Shown here piece after piece: positions 18,580 through 28,816 of a DNA stretch of 64,000 bases. The translations under genes were made by a program, and so were the position numbers. The notes beneath the pieces are model-generated. The model saw only the letters and a program-made list of their open reading frames with translations. It was not told where the DNA came from and searched no databases. Numbering within the stretch: the first letter of the stretch is position 1; the number at the start of each line of letters is the position of its first letter. The DNA comes from Pirellulimonas nuda. GTDB lineage: Bacteria > Planctomycetota > Planctomycetia > Pirellulales > Lacipirellulaceae. The stretch lies in NCBI RefSeq assembly GCF_007750855.1, contig NZ_CP036291.1, forward strand, positions 3,286,001 to 3,350,000. The letters run 5' to 3'.

Positions 18580-18757
18580 TTCGGCAGCCGTGGCGGCGTG
18601 GGGACCAAGGCTGCCCGGCAGTTCTCAGCTTGGGCGTGCCGCGTCCGTTTCCTGTGTCGGGGATTCGTCGTAGAATACCTTGGCTCCTCTTGTACGTTCG
18701 TCCCAATACTTTTTCTGCTGCTCATCCTTGTGTCGCCACAAGAAAGGATCCCGTCCC

Positions 18758-19786
18758 ATGGCTTGGTCAACTCGATCGGCGCCACGTAGCGCGCGACCCA
18801 CCGTCGGGGGCTTCACGCTCGTCGAGCTGCTGGTGGTGGTGATCGCCATCATCGGCATCCTCGTCGCGCTGTTGCTGCCCGCGGTCCAGTCGGCGCGCGA
18901 AGCGGCGCGTCGGTCGCAATGCACCAACAACCTCAAGCAGTTCGCGCTGGCGATGCACAGTTACGAGTCCGCCCAGGGGAAGTTCCCGAAGGGGATCGAT
19001 GGGAACGCCGCGATCGGGCTCAACGCGACCGCCCAGGTCTTCTTGCTCCCTTATATGGAGGAGACTTCGATCGAGGAGGGCTGGGACTACAACGCGAAGG
19101 CCGACGGGAACTTCCCTTCGGCCGGCGTACGGATCCCTTCGTTCTTCTGTCCGTCCGATGACGCGGGGGGGAGGCTTGTGGCGACAACCAACGCGAATCG
19201 ACTTTTTTCCCGCTCAAACTACGTCACCTGTTTCGGCAGCACGACGATGCTTGCCGATCAGGGGGCTCAGCCCATTTGGAACAAGCACAACGGCAGTCTT
19301 GTTGACTTCTCCAATGACGGGGCGTTCGGGGTGGATAGCAAGACCACATTCGCAAAGATGACCGACGGGAGCTCCAACGTGATCGTCGCCAGTGAGGTCC
19401 TGAGTGGCAGGGATGATGACGGCACCAATGCGGGAAGTTGCAGTTCCACGTTCTGTGTCGATGTCCGCGGGGTTTGGACATCCTTCCTGCCCGGGGCCTC
19501 GTGGTACACCCACTTCAACACGCCCAACGGCGTCGCAGACGCGGGGCCGATCGGGGGAGCGGGACGTAGCTGGTTGGTCAATGAGACGAACCCATGGATG
19601 CCGGCGATCCCTGGCGCCGGCGACAAGTACGATCAGTTTCACGCCAGCGCTCGCAGCGTCCATCCGGGTGGGGTGCTGGCCGCCTACGGAGACGGCCACG
19701 TCGACTTTATCCCCGACGAGATCGACGCCCTCACCTGGAGGGCGCGTGCCGCGATCGATGACGGCAACGTTGTATCCCCTCAATGA
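18758..19786 (+). CDS. DUF1559 protein with pilin-like N-terminus, second copy
   Basis: The ATG at 18758 is preceded by AGAAAGGA. The 342-residue product has [27 protein letters not shown], with three consecutive Val where the other copies here have two (LLVVIAIIG); this adds one residue to the pilin-like helix. The [11 protein letters not shown] block, [14 protein letters not shown] block and C-terminal [17 protein letters not shown] confirm DUF1559. It is followed 55 bp later by a broken lipoprotein gene of the kind that normally accompanies this family. Confidence 0.88.
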   Translation: MAWSTRSAPRSARPTVGGFTLVELLVVVIAIIGILVALLLPAVQSAREAARRSQCTNNLKQFALAMHSYESAQGKFPKGIDGNAAIGLNATAQVFLLPYMEETSIEEGWDYNAKADGNFPSAGVRIPSFFCPSDDAGGRLVATTNANRLFSRSNYVTCFGSTTMLADQGAQPIWNKHNGSLVDFSNDGAFGVDSKTTFAKMTDGSSNVIVASEVLSGRDDDGTNAGSCSSTFCVDVRGVWTSFLPGASWYTHFNTPNGVADAGPIGGAGRSWLVNETNPWMPAIPGAGDKYDQFHASARSVHPGGVLAAYGDGHVDFIPDEIDALTWRARAAIDDGNVVSPQ

Positions 19787-19840
19787 TCGCCGGCAGCCTG
19801 GGCGCCCTTTTGCCGTCAGCAAGTTTGGCCCTGTGAGACC

Positions 19841-20270
19841 ATGTTGAAACGAGATCCTTCGAGCGGCGTCCGCCGGGCGGCGGCAGCCGCGTTTTACCAT
19901 TGCGCTGGCAGGGTGTGGCGGCTCTGACCGGCGCCCGCAGAGCGGCGCCATCCGTTTCGACGGCGAGCCGGTCGGGTAAGGCTACGTGCAGTTCACGCCC
20001 ATGGCGGGGACCACGGGGCCCACGTCCGGCGCCGTTATCAAGGACGGCGCCTATGAAGTCGCCTCGGAGAGCAGGCTGATGCAGGGCAGCTGCCGTGCAG
20101 AGGCTCAGGCTTGGAAACGCTCGGGTGCGGTGTCGGCGGACCCCGTGACGGGCGAGAAGTTTCAAGGCGGAAACCTAGTGCAGGTGTGGCCAGCCAAATA
20201 CAACAAGCTGACCGTGGAGATCGAGCCGGCAAACGAACGTTCGATTTACATCTCAAGCCGTGACCCGCGG
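19841..20270 (+). pseudogene. Broken DUF1559-associated lipoprotein
   Basis: Reading from about 19890 gives a lipobox LAGC followed by GGS, then SGAIRFDGEPVG. An in-frame TAA at 19977-19979 interrupts it. The same frame continues with GYVQFTPMAGTTGPTSGAVI, DGAYEV and QVWPAKYNKLTVEI, the pattern seen in the intact lipoproteins at 9804 and 56498. The only plausible start codon (ATG 19841, with a basic n-region) is in another frame, so a frameshift in the signal peptide is needed as well. Two independent lesions argue for a real pseudogene over a sequencing slip, although the latter cannot be excluded. The C-terminal part after about 20270 has no family similarity. Confidence 0.65.
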
Positions 20271-20524
20271 GCCGTCGTCCCTGCTATGCGTCGCCACGCC
20301 ACCCGCCAATCGGGTCTCTCGGTAAAGGGAGCTTTGGCGGGGTCGCTGTCCAACCCTCAGGCTCTAATCGTGAGCCACACAGCGGATCTCGCCCCGCTGC
20401 GGGCCCCATTCGCGGCGAGCGGGCCAACTCGGCCTGCGCCGCGTGGTAGAATCGGCGGGGGCGAACGCTCCTTCCACTGCCGCCCCGGGCCTGCTACCGG
20501 ACGCCTACGTTGATGTAGAACACC

Positions 20525-21538
20525 ATGCTCCGCTACCTGCTGTTCCCGGTCGAGACAATCACCTACGGCCCCTCGTACGGCTGGATACGGCTGATGGTGC
20601 GTTCGCCGCGGCCGCTCGACCCGGACGAGGTTTGGGAGCGGATCACCGGGAGGCTGCCGCCGGCGTTCGACTGGCTGCGGAAGAACTACCCGCCGACATT
20701 CATGCGGAGCCTGCTGATCGCGGGCAAGATGCGCCAAGCCCACGTCAGGGGCATCGCGGCGCACTACGACGTCTCCAACGCCTTCTACGAGCTGTTCCTC
20801 GACAGCAAGTACATGTTCTACACGTGCGCCGACTTCCCGACGGGCCGCGAAACCATCGAGGAAGCGCAGGCGATCAAGGCGGACCACCTCGTCTCGCTCA
20901 TCGACCCCAAACCGGGCGAGCGGATCCTCGAACTGGGCTGCGGCTGGGGCGCGATGCTCAAGCGGATCTACGAAGAGACCCACGACAAGGCCAACCTGCA
21001 CGGCTTCACGCTGTCCCAGGAGCAGGTCGCCTACAACGGGGACAACAACGGGTTCAACGTCGAGTTCCGCGACTTCATCAAGACCGACTATCCCGCTGAG
21101 CACTATGACAAGATCTACTCGATCGGCGCCTGGGAGCACGTCCGCCCGAAGGACATCTTCCCACTGATGCAGAAGCTGCACGGGGCGCTCAAGCCGGGGG
21201 GCCGCCTCGTGCAGCACTTCTTCTGCCGCAACGAGAAGCGGATCCCCACCACCGCGGTCGCCGGGCAGGTGTTTTTCCCGGGATCGCTCAACTCCGCGTA
21301 CGCGGACCACGTGAAGTGGAACGAGGCCGCCGGGTTCACGATCACGCAGCGCTCTATCCACGACTACCGCCCGACGCTGCGGGCGTGGTTCGAGAACCTG
21401 GTCGCCAACCGCGACCGGGCGATCGAGCTGGTGGGCGTCGAGACCTACAACCGCTACCTGGTTTTCTTCCCGTCCGCGTACCGCTACTTCGACGACGGCG
21501 TGGGGATGCTGGTGCGGTGGGTGATGCAGAAGCGGTGA
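20525..21538 (+). CDS. Cyclopropane-fatty-acyl-phospholipid synthase-like SAM methyltransferase
   Basis: A 337-residue class I methyltransferase of the CFA synthase family. HYDVSNAFYELFLD (about 80-93) corresponds to the family's HYDxGNDFY substrate segment. ILELGCGWG (about 134-142) is the SAM-binding glycine motif. GFTLSQEQ and IGAWEHV match the downstream motifs. CFA-type enzymes transfer methylene or methyl groups to double bonds of membrane phospholipid acyl chains; which modification is made here is not decided by sequence. There is no signal peptide. The protein is somewhat shorter than E. coli Cfa at the N-terminus. It is flanked by intergenic regions and appears monocistronic. Confidence 0.85.
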   Translation: MLRYLLFPVETITYGPSYGWIRLMVRSPRPLDPDEVWERITGRLPPAFDWLRKNYPPTFMRSLLIAGKMRQAHVRGIAAHYDVSNAFYELFLDSKYMFYTCADFPTGRETIEEAQAIKADHLVSLIDPKPGERILELGCGWGAMLKRIYEETHDKANLHGFTLSQEQVAYNGDNNGFNVEFRDFIKTDYPAEHYDKIYSIGAWEHVRPKDIFPLMQKLHGALKPGGRLVQHFFCRNEKRIPTTAVAGQVFFPGSLNSAYADHVKWNEAAGFTITQRSIHDYRPTLRAWFENLVANRDRAIELVGVETYNRYLVFFPSAYRYFDDGVGMLVRWVMQKR

Positions 21539-21911
21539 AGGACCCAGCGGGGAACCGGCGCTGGTCGGCCGACGTTCGGACCGCTTGGCGCCGAGCGCGC
21601 ACCCTCCCCCTCCCCTACCCCTCCCCTGGGGGTTCGGTGGCCGTGGCATTTGCCCTTCCTCGTCGACGGTGGTTGAGCGGACCAGGCGGCGCGGGCCTTC
21701 GGCGGCCATGTTTATGCGGTGGGTTCGGTGGAACCGCTTGTCTGCGGCCGGGACGCCGACCACCGGGTTTCCCAAGGGGCGCCGCTTCTTGCTATGATTG
21801 AGCCGTCCCGCTTGTCTCACTCCGCGCGGCCGTTCGCCACACGGCGGACCCCGAGGCGACGCACGCCCGGGCGTCGGGCCGTTCGCACCCGCCGGTTCAC
21901 TACGGTTCGCC
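21539..21911. other. Intergenic region with potential G-quadruplex tract
   Basis: About 370 bp. At 21602-21626 the plus strand carries five C runs of 3 to 5 bases separated by one or two bases, a strong G-quadruplex candidate on the minus strand. The sub-sequence CCCTACCCCTCCCCTG is shared, with one base difference in run length, with the tract near 8373. No gene is recognised in the rest. Confidence 0.5.
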
Positions 21912-22952
21912 ATGCTATCGACCCGCCTGCCCCTCGCGGCGCTGCTGCTCTTGGCCGCCACGGCGGGCGCCGCGGCGGCCGAGCAGCCGGTACGGCTGAT
22001 CTTTGACACCGACATGGGCAACGACGTCGACGACGCGCTCGCCCTGGGGGTGATCCATGCGCTCGCCGATCGGGGAGAATGCGAGCTGCTGGCGGTCACC
22101 CTCACCAAGGACCACCCGCTATGCGCGCCGTACGTCGACTTGGTCAACACCTTCTACGGGCGGGGCGACACGCCGATCGGCGTGACGCACAGCGGGGTCA
22201 CCCCGCAGGAGAGCCGCTTCTTGCCCCTCGCCCAGGCGACGGACAACGGAGCGCTGCGGTACCCGCACGACCTGACTTCCGGCGATCAAGCAGCCGAGGC
22301 GATCGGGCTGTTGCGACGCGTCCTTGCCGAGCAGCCCGACCGGTCGGTCGTCATCGTGCAGGTCGGTTTTTCGACCAACCTGGCTGCGCTACTCGATTCG
22401 CCCCCCGACGGGCGCTGCCCACTGAATGGGCGCGACCTTGCCCAGGCCAAGGTCAAGTTCGTCAGCGCGATGGCGGGGGCGTACGGGCCGGTCGACGGCC
22501 GGCCCAAGCGTGAGTACAACGTCGAGAAGGACGCCTCGTCGGCCCGCGCGGTGGCCGCCGGGTGGCCGACGCCCATTGTTTTCAGCGGTTTCGAAGTGGG
22601 GCAGGCCGTCCGGTACCCGGCCGCGAGCATCGAGAACGACTTCCGCTACGCGTCGCACCACCCGCTGGCGGAGGCGTACCAGCTCTACCAGCCGACCCCC
22701 CACGAGCGTCCCTGCTGGGACCTCACCAGCGTGCTCTACGCGATCCGGCCCTGCCGCGGCTACTTCGGCCTCTCTCCCGCTGGCCGCGTCGCGGTCCAGC
22801 AGGACGCGACAACCCGGTTCACACCCTCCGCGGACGGGCCGCACCGGTTCTTGACGGTCGATCGCGACCAGGTATTGAGAACGACCGAAGCCCTGGCTCA
22901 GCTCGCCAGTCAGCCCCCCCGACTCGGCCCGGGTCTCCAGGCCGCCCCTTAG
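21912..22952 (+). CDS. Exported nucleoside hydrolase-like protein
   Basis: The start at ATG 21912 gives a clean signal peptide ending in GAAAAEQ. The 346-residue product has the inosine-uridine nucleoside hydrolase signature FDTDMGNDVDDALAL at residues about 32-46, whose clustered Asp residues bind the catalytic calcium. Further family blocks are ELLAVTLTKDHP and a late AGAYGP-like segment. In planctomycetes such exported members are common and their substrates are undefined; ribosyl or other N- or O-glycosides are possible. It is followed 25 bp later by a Gfo/Idh/MocA gene, probably in the same transcript. Confidence 0.85.
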   Translation: MLSTRLPLAALLLLAATAGAAAAEQPVRLIFDTDMGNDVDDALALGVIHALADRGECELLAVTLTKDHPLCAPYVDLVNTFYGRGDTPIGVTHSGVTPQESRFLPLAQATDNGALRYPHDLTSGDQAAEAIGLLRRVLAEQPDRSVVIVQVGFSTNLAALLDSPPDGRCPLNGRDLAQAKVKFVSAMAGAYGPVDGRPKREYNVEKDASSARAVAAGWPTPIVFSGFEVGQAVRYPAASIENDFRYASHHPLAEAYQLYQPTPHERPCWDLTSVLYAIRPCRGYFGLSPAGRVAVQQDATTRFTPSADGPHRFLTVDRDQVLRTTEALAQLASQPPRLGPGLQAAP

Positions 22953-22977
22953 CGAAACGCATCGGGAGACAGGATCG

Positions 22978-24312
22978 ATGAAACGCCGCCGCTTTCTCAA
23001 GACCAGCCTCGCCGCCCTGGCGGCCGGCGCGGTCGGTTCTCACGCCTTCGCCCGGAACGTCGACAAGCGCCCCCGGGTGGGGCTCATCGGTGCTGGGTGG
23101 TACGGGAAGACCGACCTCTATGCGCTCTGCCAAGTGGCGCAGGTCGACGTGGTCGGTCTGGCCGACCCCGATTCCAAGATGCTCGACGAGGCCGCCCTGC
23201 GGGCGGCCCGCTGGCAGGAGTCCAACAAACAGCCGCGCACGTACCGAGACTACCGCGAGATGCTGGGGAATCACGGGCTGGACATCGTGCTGATCGGGAC
23301 CCCCGATCACTGGCACGCGCTGCCGATGATCCAGGCGGTCCAGCAGGGCGCTGACGTCTACTGTCAGAAGCCGATCAGCGTAGACGTGGTCGAGGGCCAG
23401 GCGATGCTCGCCGCGGCGAGGCGGCATACGCGGGTGGTCCAGGTCGGCATGCAGCGTCGTTCGACGCCGCACATGGTGCAAGCGATCGAAGAAGTGATCG
23501 AACCGGGCCTGCTGGGAGCGATCGGCCACGTCGAGATTTGTTGTTACTACCACATGCGGGACAACCGCAAGGCGGAGGACGCCGCGCCCCCGCCGCATCT
23601 GGACTACGACCTCTGGACGGGGCCCGCGCCCATGCGGCCCTACAACCCGCTGGTGCATCCCCGCCGGTGGCGGCTGTTCACCGAGTACGGCAACGGGATC
23701 ATGGGCGACATGGGGGTCCACATGCTCGACATGGTGCGGTGGATGCTGAAGCTCGGCTGGCCCAGCCGGGTCTACTCCGACGGCGGGATCCGTGTCGACC
23801 GGGGGGGCACGGCGAACATCCCCGACACCCAAACCGCCTGCTTCACGTTCCCCGCTTTCGATGTCGTGTGGACCCACCGCTCCTGGGGCGAAAGCGCCAA
23901 GCCCGAGTATCCGTGGGGGGCGTTTATCTACGGTGAGAAGGGGACCCTCAAGGCAAGCGTCAATCGCTGGGAGTTCGAGCCCCACGCAGCGGGCAAGAAG
24001 CTACGCCGAGAGGTCGTCAACGAGTTCGACAAGTACCCGCAGGATCAGCAAGAGAAAGACCTCGACCCCCTCACCGCGGCGGCCAACCGGCGGCACCAAC
24101 GCGACTTTCTCGAGGCGATCCAACAGCGGAGCCGCCCCGTGGCGGACATCGAGCAGGGGCACATTTCGGCCGCCAGCTGCATCCTGGCTAACCTCTCGAT
24201 GCGGCTCGGCCGGCAGCTCGCCTGGGATGCAGAGAAGCACGCGGTGGTCGACGACCCCGACGCCAACAAGCTCCTGGCCCGCCCCTACCGCGCGCCCTGG
24301 GTTCATCCGTAG
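22978..24312 (+). CDS. Tat-exported Gfo/Idh/MocA family oxidoreductase
   Basis: A 444-residue NAD(P)-dependent sugar or cyclitol oxidoreductase-like protein. The N-terminus MKRRRFLKTSLAALAAGAVGSHAFA is a twin-arginine signal. The Rossmann motif VGLIGAGWYGK follows, then IGTPDHWHALP. The catalytic-lysine motif reads YCQKPIS, with Gln where many family members have Glu (EKP), as is usual for the exported planctomycete subgroup. GDMGVHMLDMVRWML and WTGPAPMRPYNP also match that subgroup. The substrate is unknown. It lies 25 bp after the nucleoside hydrolase gene and is followed by a transposase scar. Confidence 0.88.
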   Translation: MKRRRFLKTSLAALAAGAVGSHAFARNVDKRPRVGLIGAGWYGKTDLYALCQVAQVDVVGLADPDSKMLDEAALRAARWQESNKQPRTYRDYREMLGNHGLDIVLIGTPDHWHALPMIQAVQQGADVYCQKPISVDVVEGQAMLAAARRHTRVVQVGMQRRSTPHMVQAIEEVIEPGLLGAIGHVEICCYYHMRDNRKAEDAAPPPHLDYDLWTGPAPMRPYNPLVHPRRWRLFTEYGNGIMGDMGVHMLDMVRWMLKLGWPSRVYSDGGIRVDRGGTANIPDTQTACFTFPAFDVVWTHRSWGESAKPEYPWGAFIYGEKGTLKASVNRWEFEPHAAGKKLRREVVNEFDKYPQDQQEKDLDPLTAAANRRHQRDFLEAIQQRSRPVADIEQGHISAASCILANLSMRLGRQLAWDAEKHAVVDDPDANKLLARPYRAPWVHP

Positions 24313-24339
24313 CCGGTCGATACGCCAGAAGCGGCGCTG

Positions 24340-24616
24340 CGAAGTGAACTGCGAGCGGCCCAATCGCGTTTCTCGCCCGCCGCAGGTCCGTCTCCAACCG
24401 CTGCTGCTGCTGCTGCGCCGAAGGCCTCTCGCTCCCACGGCCAAAGACCCTCGCCGCAGAGCCCAACAACTGCTTCTTCCAGCCGCAGTACGGTGTCGGG
24501 TTGCTCCCCTCCCGGCGGCGCAGCTCGCTGACCTCCGCCGAGCCGTCCAGCCCCGAAAGCACGATCCGCAGTTTCGGTGATCAGGTTCAACTCCGACGCT
24601 TCTTCTTCTCGCTCAT
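24340..24616 (-). pseudogene. IS3-family OrfA transposase remnant
   Basis: On the minus strand an ATG at 24616 begins MSEKKKRRS. Two in-frame TGA codons follow (24587-24589 and 24581-24583). The frame then continues with PKLRIVLSGLDGSAEVSELRRREG and NPTPYCGWKKQLLG, the helix-turn-helix of IS3-group OrfA proteins (Transposase_8). It ends in a Q-rich and basic helical part near 24350. No OrfB and no terminal repeats are recognised. The remnant splits the carbohydrate gene set between the Gfo/Idh/MocA and Sde182-like genes. Confidence 0.7.
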
Positions 24617-25115
24617 CGACTCGTCCTTCCTGAAAAAAGACCAGGATTCTACCAAGGAAATAGGGCGGGGCTAACTTGACAGGCGTCCAACTTGGGGTGA
24701 AGTTCGACAATGTCCACCTCAGCGACTTAGCCGATCCTCCAATCCGCCGCGGCTGATACAACCGCTGTCGCGAACGACTCACTCACGCTATCAGCTGTCT
24801 GTCGTGGCCCTGCAGTTGAGAGACGAACATCCTTCCGTTCCGTGGCGGCGCGGGCCGGTACGCCCGCCCGAGCGTGGAATTCCCCATTCTCAGACCAGCG
24901 ACTTGAAACAAGGCCGGCTTTCCGATCCGACAGTTGTGTGGCTAGCCCAAGATATGTCGGCGTGGAACCACAGAGGTCATGGCGTTCTGCGCTTCCTCAT
25001 TCTTCCTTCTTATCCGGCGTCCAAGTTTACCTTAGCCACCGTTCGGTCTACCGAGATCCGTCCACAACAACAGCCGCCGCCTTTTGGTCGGTGCGCGTCG
25101 CCGGGGAAAGCCATC
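24617..25115. other. Non-coding flank of the IS3 remnant
   Basis: About 500 bp with no recognised gene. A segment at 24706-24724 (AATGTCCACCTCAGCGACT) resembles one near 28970 (GATGTCCACCTCGGCGACT). GATACAACCG near 24756 recurs near 29160. The two decayed regions may therefore share an origin. Confidence 0.4.
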
Positions 25116-26561
25116 GTGAGAAACTCCGCCACGATCTTACTCTTAGAGATAGCCTGTCTAGCGAGCGTCGCACTTGCCTGCCTGAACGCAAAAGGCGAGC
25201 CAGGCGCCGCTCCGACAGTCGATTCGCCGCGGCCTCGCGTTCTCGTCACCAGCGACGGCGAGATTGACGACGAGTGCTCGATGGTGCGCTTCCTGCTCTA
25301 CGCGAACGAGTGGGACATCGAGGGCATCATTACTTCAAGCTCTCAGTACCATTGGCGCGGGCACAAATGGGCCGGTGACGACTGGGTTCAGCCGTACCTT
25401 CGCGCCTACGCGGAGGTCTATCCAAATCTCTTAACGCACGACTCGCGGTACCCTACGCCCGAGCATCTCCAAGCGGTGACGTTCCTTGGCAACGTGGAAG
25501 CCGAGGGCGAGATGGAAGCCATTACGCCCGGTTCACAGCAGATCGTCAAAGTACTCTTAGACGAATCGGACAACCGCCCCGTGTGGGTCCAGGCCTGGGG
25601 CGGGACGAACACGATCGCCCGCGCGCTGAAGACGATCGAAGAGTCGCATCCGGAGAAGATGGCCTACGTAGCGAACAAGCTCCGCCTCTTCCTCATCTGG
25701 GAGCAAGACGCGACTTACCAAGATTACATCCGGCCTCACTGGGGCAAGTACGAGATCCCAACGATTATCTCCGACCAGTTCCTCGCCCTCGCGTACTACT
25801 GGGATACGATCATCCCGCCTGAGCAGCGGGCGTTCTTCGTCGGCAAGTGGATGAACCAGCACGTCCTCAAGGACCACGGCCCGCTCTGCTCGCTCTACAA
25901 GGCAAAGGTGAACGGCGACTTCCGTTCCGAGGGGGACTCGCCCGCCTTCATGCACACGATCCCCAATGGGCTCAGGAGTCTCGAATCACCCGGCTGGGGC
26001 GGCTGGGGCGGGCGCTATACGAGGGTACGCGACAACACGTGGCTCGACCCGGTCGCTGACCGGGCGTACCAGTATCCTGAGGGTCGCTGGTACACCGGGT
26101 CAGCCTGGGGACGCAGGCGGATCAAGGACGAACGTCCCGATGATCGGGAGCTAGCGGCGTACCTCAAGCCAATCTGGCGTTGGTCCGACGCCTTCCAGAA
26201 CGACTTTGCGTCGCGTGCCGACTGGTGCGTAAAGCGCTATGGCGAATCGAATCATCCACCCGTGGCAGCGCTAGCCCACGCCAACAATTTGAAGGCTCGG
26301 CCGAAGGCGACCGTCAACCTGAGCGCACAGGGTACGAGCGACCCCGACGGTGACAAGCTGGATTACCGATGGTGGCATTACCAGGAGCCGAGCTCGTACG
26401 GCGGGACGATTGAGATTGAAGACTTCAAGATGCAAGAGGCCTCGCTGACAGCGCCCTCCGACGCGGCCGCGGGCGAAACGATTCACATCGTGTGCGAAGT
26501 GACGGACCACGGCTCGCCACCGCTGACACGGTACCAGCGCGTGGTTGTCGAGGTTGAATAG
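25116..26561 (+). CDS. Exported Sde182-like (DUF1593) nucleoside-hydrolase-fold protein
   Basis: GTG 25116 follows a GGGGAAAG ribosome site and starts a signal peptide ([19 protein letters not shown]). Longer in-frame starts back to 24804 give no sensible N-terminus. The 481-residue product has [34 protein letters not shown], which is the nucleoside-hydrolase-like domain of the Sde182 cellulose-binding family. The C-terminal beta domain (about 390-481) has [20 protein letters not shown]. The clustered Asp and Glu residues of the first motif fit metal binding. Proposed role: extracellular plant or algal polysaccharide recognition or cleavage. It precedes a pectate lyase gene by about 65 bp. 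Confidence 0.85.
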   Translation: MRNSATILLLEIACLASVALACLNAKGEPGAAPTVDSPRPRVLVTSDGEIDDECSMVRFLLYANEWDIEGIITSSSQYHWRGHKWAGDDWVQPYLRAYAEVYPNLLTHDSRYPTPEHLQAVTFLGNVEAEGEMEAITPGSQQIVKVLLDESDNRPVWVQAWGGTNTIARALKTIEESHPEKMAYVANKLRLFLIWEQDATYQDYIRPHWGKYEIPTIISDQFLALAYYWDTIIPPEQRAFFVGKWMNQHVLKDHGPLCSLYKAKVNGDFRSEGDSPAFMHTIPNGLRSLESPGWGGWGGRYTRVRDNTWLDPVADRAYQYPEGRWYTGSAWGRRRIKDERPDDRELAAYLKPIWRWSDAFQNDFASRADWCVKRYGESNHPPVAALAHANNLKARPKATVNLSAQGTSDPDGDKLDYRWWHYQEPSSYGGTIEIEDFKMQEASLTAPSDAAAGETIHIVCEVTDHGSPPLTRYQRVVVEVE

Positions 26562-26625
26562 AAACTGCCTTCTCCCGCCGTCGTGGTCCACCCGGGCGGC
26601 ACTTTCCGAACCAAGTGAACGGACG

Positions 26626-28026
26626 ATGCACACAATAATGCGGTACGTTGCTGCCCTGCTGATCGGTTCCGCGGTCGCGACTAGCGGCTTTGCCGCCGAG
26701 TTGCTTTCCTTCCCGGGCGCCGAGGGTTACGGCAAGCACACCATCGGCGGGCGGGGCGGCGTCGTCTACGAGGTGACTAACCTCAACGACTCGGGGGAAG
26801 GGAGTCTTCGCGCAGCGGTCGAAGCGTCGGGCCCTCGGACGATCGTGTTCCGGGTGTCGGGCGCGATTGCATTGAAGAAGCAGCTGACCATCCGCAACCC
26901 GTACATCACGATCGCTGGACAATCGGCGCCGGGGGACGGCATCTGCCTGCGTGGCTTTCCGCTGATGATTTCTGCCGATGAGGTCATCGTTCGTTACTTG
27001 CGGATTCGATACGGCGATGAGGCGGGACGCGCCGATGACGCGGTCTCGAGCCGCTACAACAAGAACCTGATCCTCGACCACTGCTCCGCCAGTTGGAGCG
27101 TCGACGAAGCGGTCTCGATCTACCACAACGAGAACGTCACCGTTCAATGGTGCCTGATCTCGGAGAGTCTCTACCAGTCGAAGCACGACAAGGGTCACCA
27201 CGGCTTTGGCGGCATCTGGGGTTCGAACCACAGCACCTACCACCACAATCTGCTCGCGCACCACTCGAGTCGCAATCCTCGCTTTGCTTCGGGCTGCGGC
27301 AATACAGACTAACGAAACAACGTTGTCTACAACTGGGGATACAACAGTTCCTACGGCGGAGAAAAGCAGCAGCAGGGGAACGATCGGTTCAATTTCACTC
27401 GCATCAATATGGTCGCCAACTACTACAAACCGGGGCCCGCCACGCAGCCCGGCGAAGTGTCGCACCGCATCGCGAACCCGACTTCCCGTGGCGACGAGGA
27501 CTACGGCGATTGGTACGTCGCTGACAACGTGATGGTGGGCGACGCCGCGGTGACCGCGGACAACTGGGACGGCGGCGTGCAGCCCCAGGGTGGCGGGGAG
27601 GTGATTGCAGACATCAAGCTCGATGAGCCGTGGCCGGCAATGGCGATCGAGCAACAATCCGCCGAGGAGGCGTACCGCTTAGTTTTGGAGAACGTTGGCG
27701 CCACGCTGCCCAGGCGCGACCCGGTCGATCGACGCGTCATCGAAGAGACCCGCCTAGGCAAGGCGACCTACGCCGGCGCAAGCTACGACAACGGGCGCGC
27801 CGGCGTTGGGCAGGCCGTCAGGACCGGCATCATTGACTCTCAGTCCGACGTCGGTGGCTGGCCGGAACTGACCAGTGCCGACGCCCCCCGAGACACCGAC
27901 CACGACGGCATGCCCGATCAATGGGAATCGTCCAACGGCCTGAACCCGAACGACGCAAGCGACCGAAACCAAACGGCCGCTGACGGCTACACCATGCTCG
28001 AGACCTACTTGAACCGTATTGAGTGA
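26626..28026 (+). pseudogene. Exported pectate lyase-like gene interrupted by an in-frame TAA
   Basis: From ATG 26626 (or 26638) a signal peptide ending in SGFAAE leads into [34 protein letters not shown], the start of a right-handed beta-helix pectate lyase. [14 protein letters not shown] and [14 protein letters not shown] follow. A TAA at 27310-27312 then stops translation. The same frame resumes with RNNVVYNWGYNSSYGGE and runs to a natural end at 28026, including a PRDTDHDGMPDQWE calcium-binding C-terminal segment. A single base change would restore the frame. The first part alone (228 residues) would lack several coils of the helix. Unless the stop is read through or is a sequencing error, the enzyme is lost. 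Confidence 0.8.
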
Positions 28027-28207
28027 GGATCGAACCTGGCTCACATCCGACGGCCAGCGTACGGTGTGGTGCGGCGAACGCGGCCAGCCTCTTCGTTCGT
28101 CCTGCAATCTCCTGGGCACCAACGATGGCCGCGATCTCGGTCGGCTTAAAATCGCGCTGGGTTGGACCAGCAAGAGCGAGTTGCATCCGACGCTAAGCTG
28201 CTGAGGT

Positions 28208-28244
28208 GCAGCTCACCTCCCTCGGCTCGCCGATAGGCCAACTG
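28208..28244 (+). repeat. Imperfect direct repeat, copy 1
   Basis: 37 bp, beginning GCAGCTCAC and ending GGCCAACTG, matching 28 of 37 positions of the copy at 28780. Both copies start just before an in-frame MQLTS reading frame, probably by descent from one ancestral segment. Confidence 0.5.
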
Positions 28245-28779
28245 TGCTCGAGGGCGCCTAACCCTGAGCGGCCATGGTCGGCCCCAAGCTTCAGCGGAGT
28301 CCTCGCGGAGATCGGACCTCTGCAGCTCAGCCCTGGGGGCGAGCCGCCAGGCCCCACCAGCAGCCGTCAGACGCAATGTGTCATGGGGGCTGCCCAAGGG
28401 GCCAGCTGCTCCGCATAGTTTACCCTGAGACCCCTAGAATCCGTCGCAGCTCCTATCAGACCGTGGGACCCAATCGGCGACAATGAGCTCGCCGAACCAC
28501 TGCCTACCCGAGTGGCCTCCCCATGCCACAGCTCTTGCAGCGCGTCAGACGCTTCTTTCGCCCCCGACCCAGCAGGCCCGCCAGGCTGATCGCCCGCATG
28601 GACGAAGTATTGCTGCTGATCGCCTAGACCATCCACTCCAAGCTCGGGTCGAGAACCGCACCCGCAGACCACCGCGACGCCTGACGGTCGAGCGAACACA
28701 ACGGCAATTCTGAGATAATCAACGGCGTCGAAGGTGGACCGGCCGCTCCCGCTGGCGTTCGACGCTCACCTACGCAGTT

Positions 28780-28816
28780 GCAGCTCACTTCCATCGGGCG
28801 ACCAACTGGCCAACTG
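28780..28816 (+). repeat. Imperfect direct repeat, copy 2
   Basis: 37 bp, the partner of 28208-28244 at a distance of 572 bp. Origin unknown. Confidence 0.5.

Noticed and set aside
20357..22150. Long minus-strand open frame of 597 codons opposite the CFA-like methyltransferase and nucleoside hydrolase.
   Set aside because: It is antisense to well-supported genes, has low-complexity composition and no family similarity; such frames are common in GC-rich DNA.
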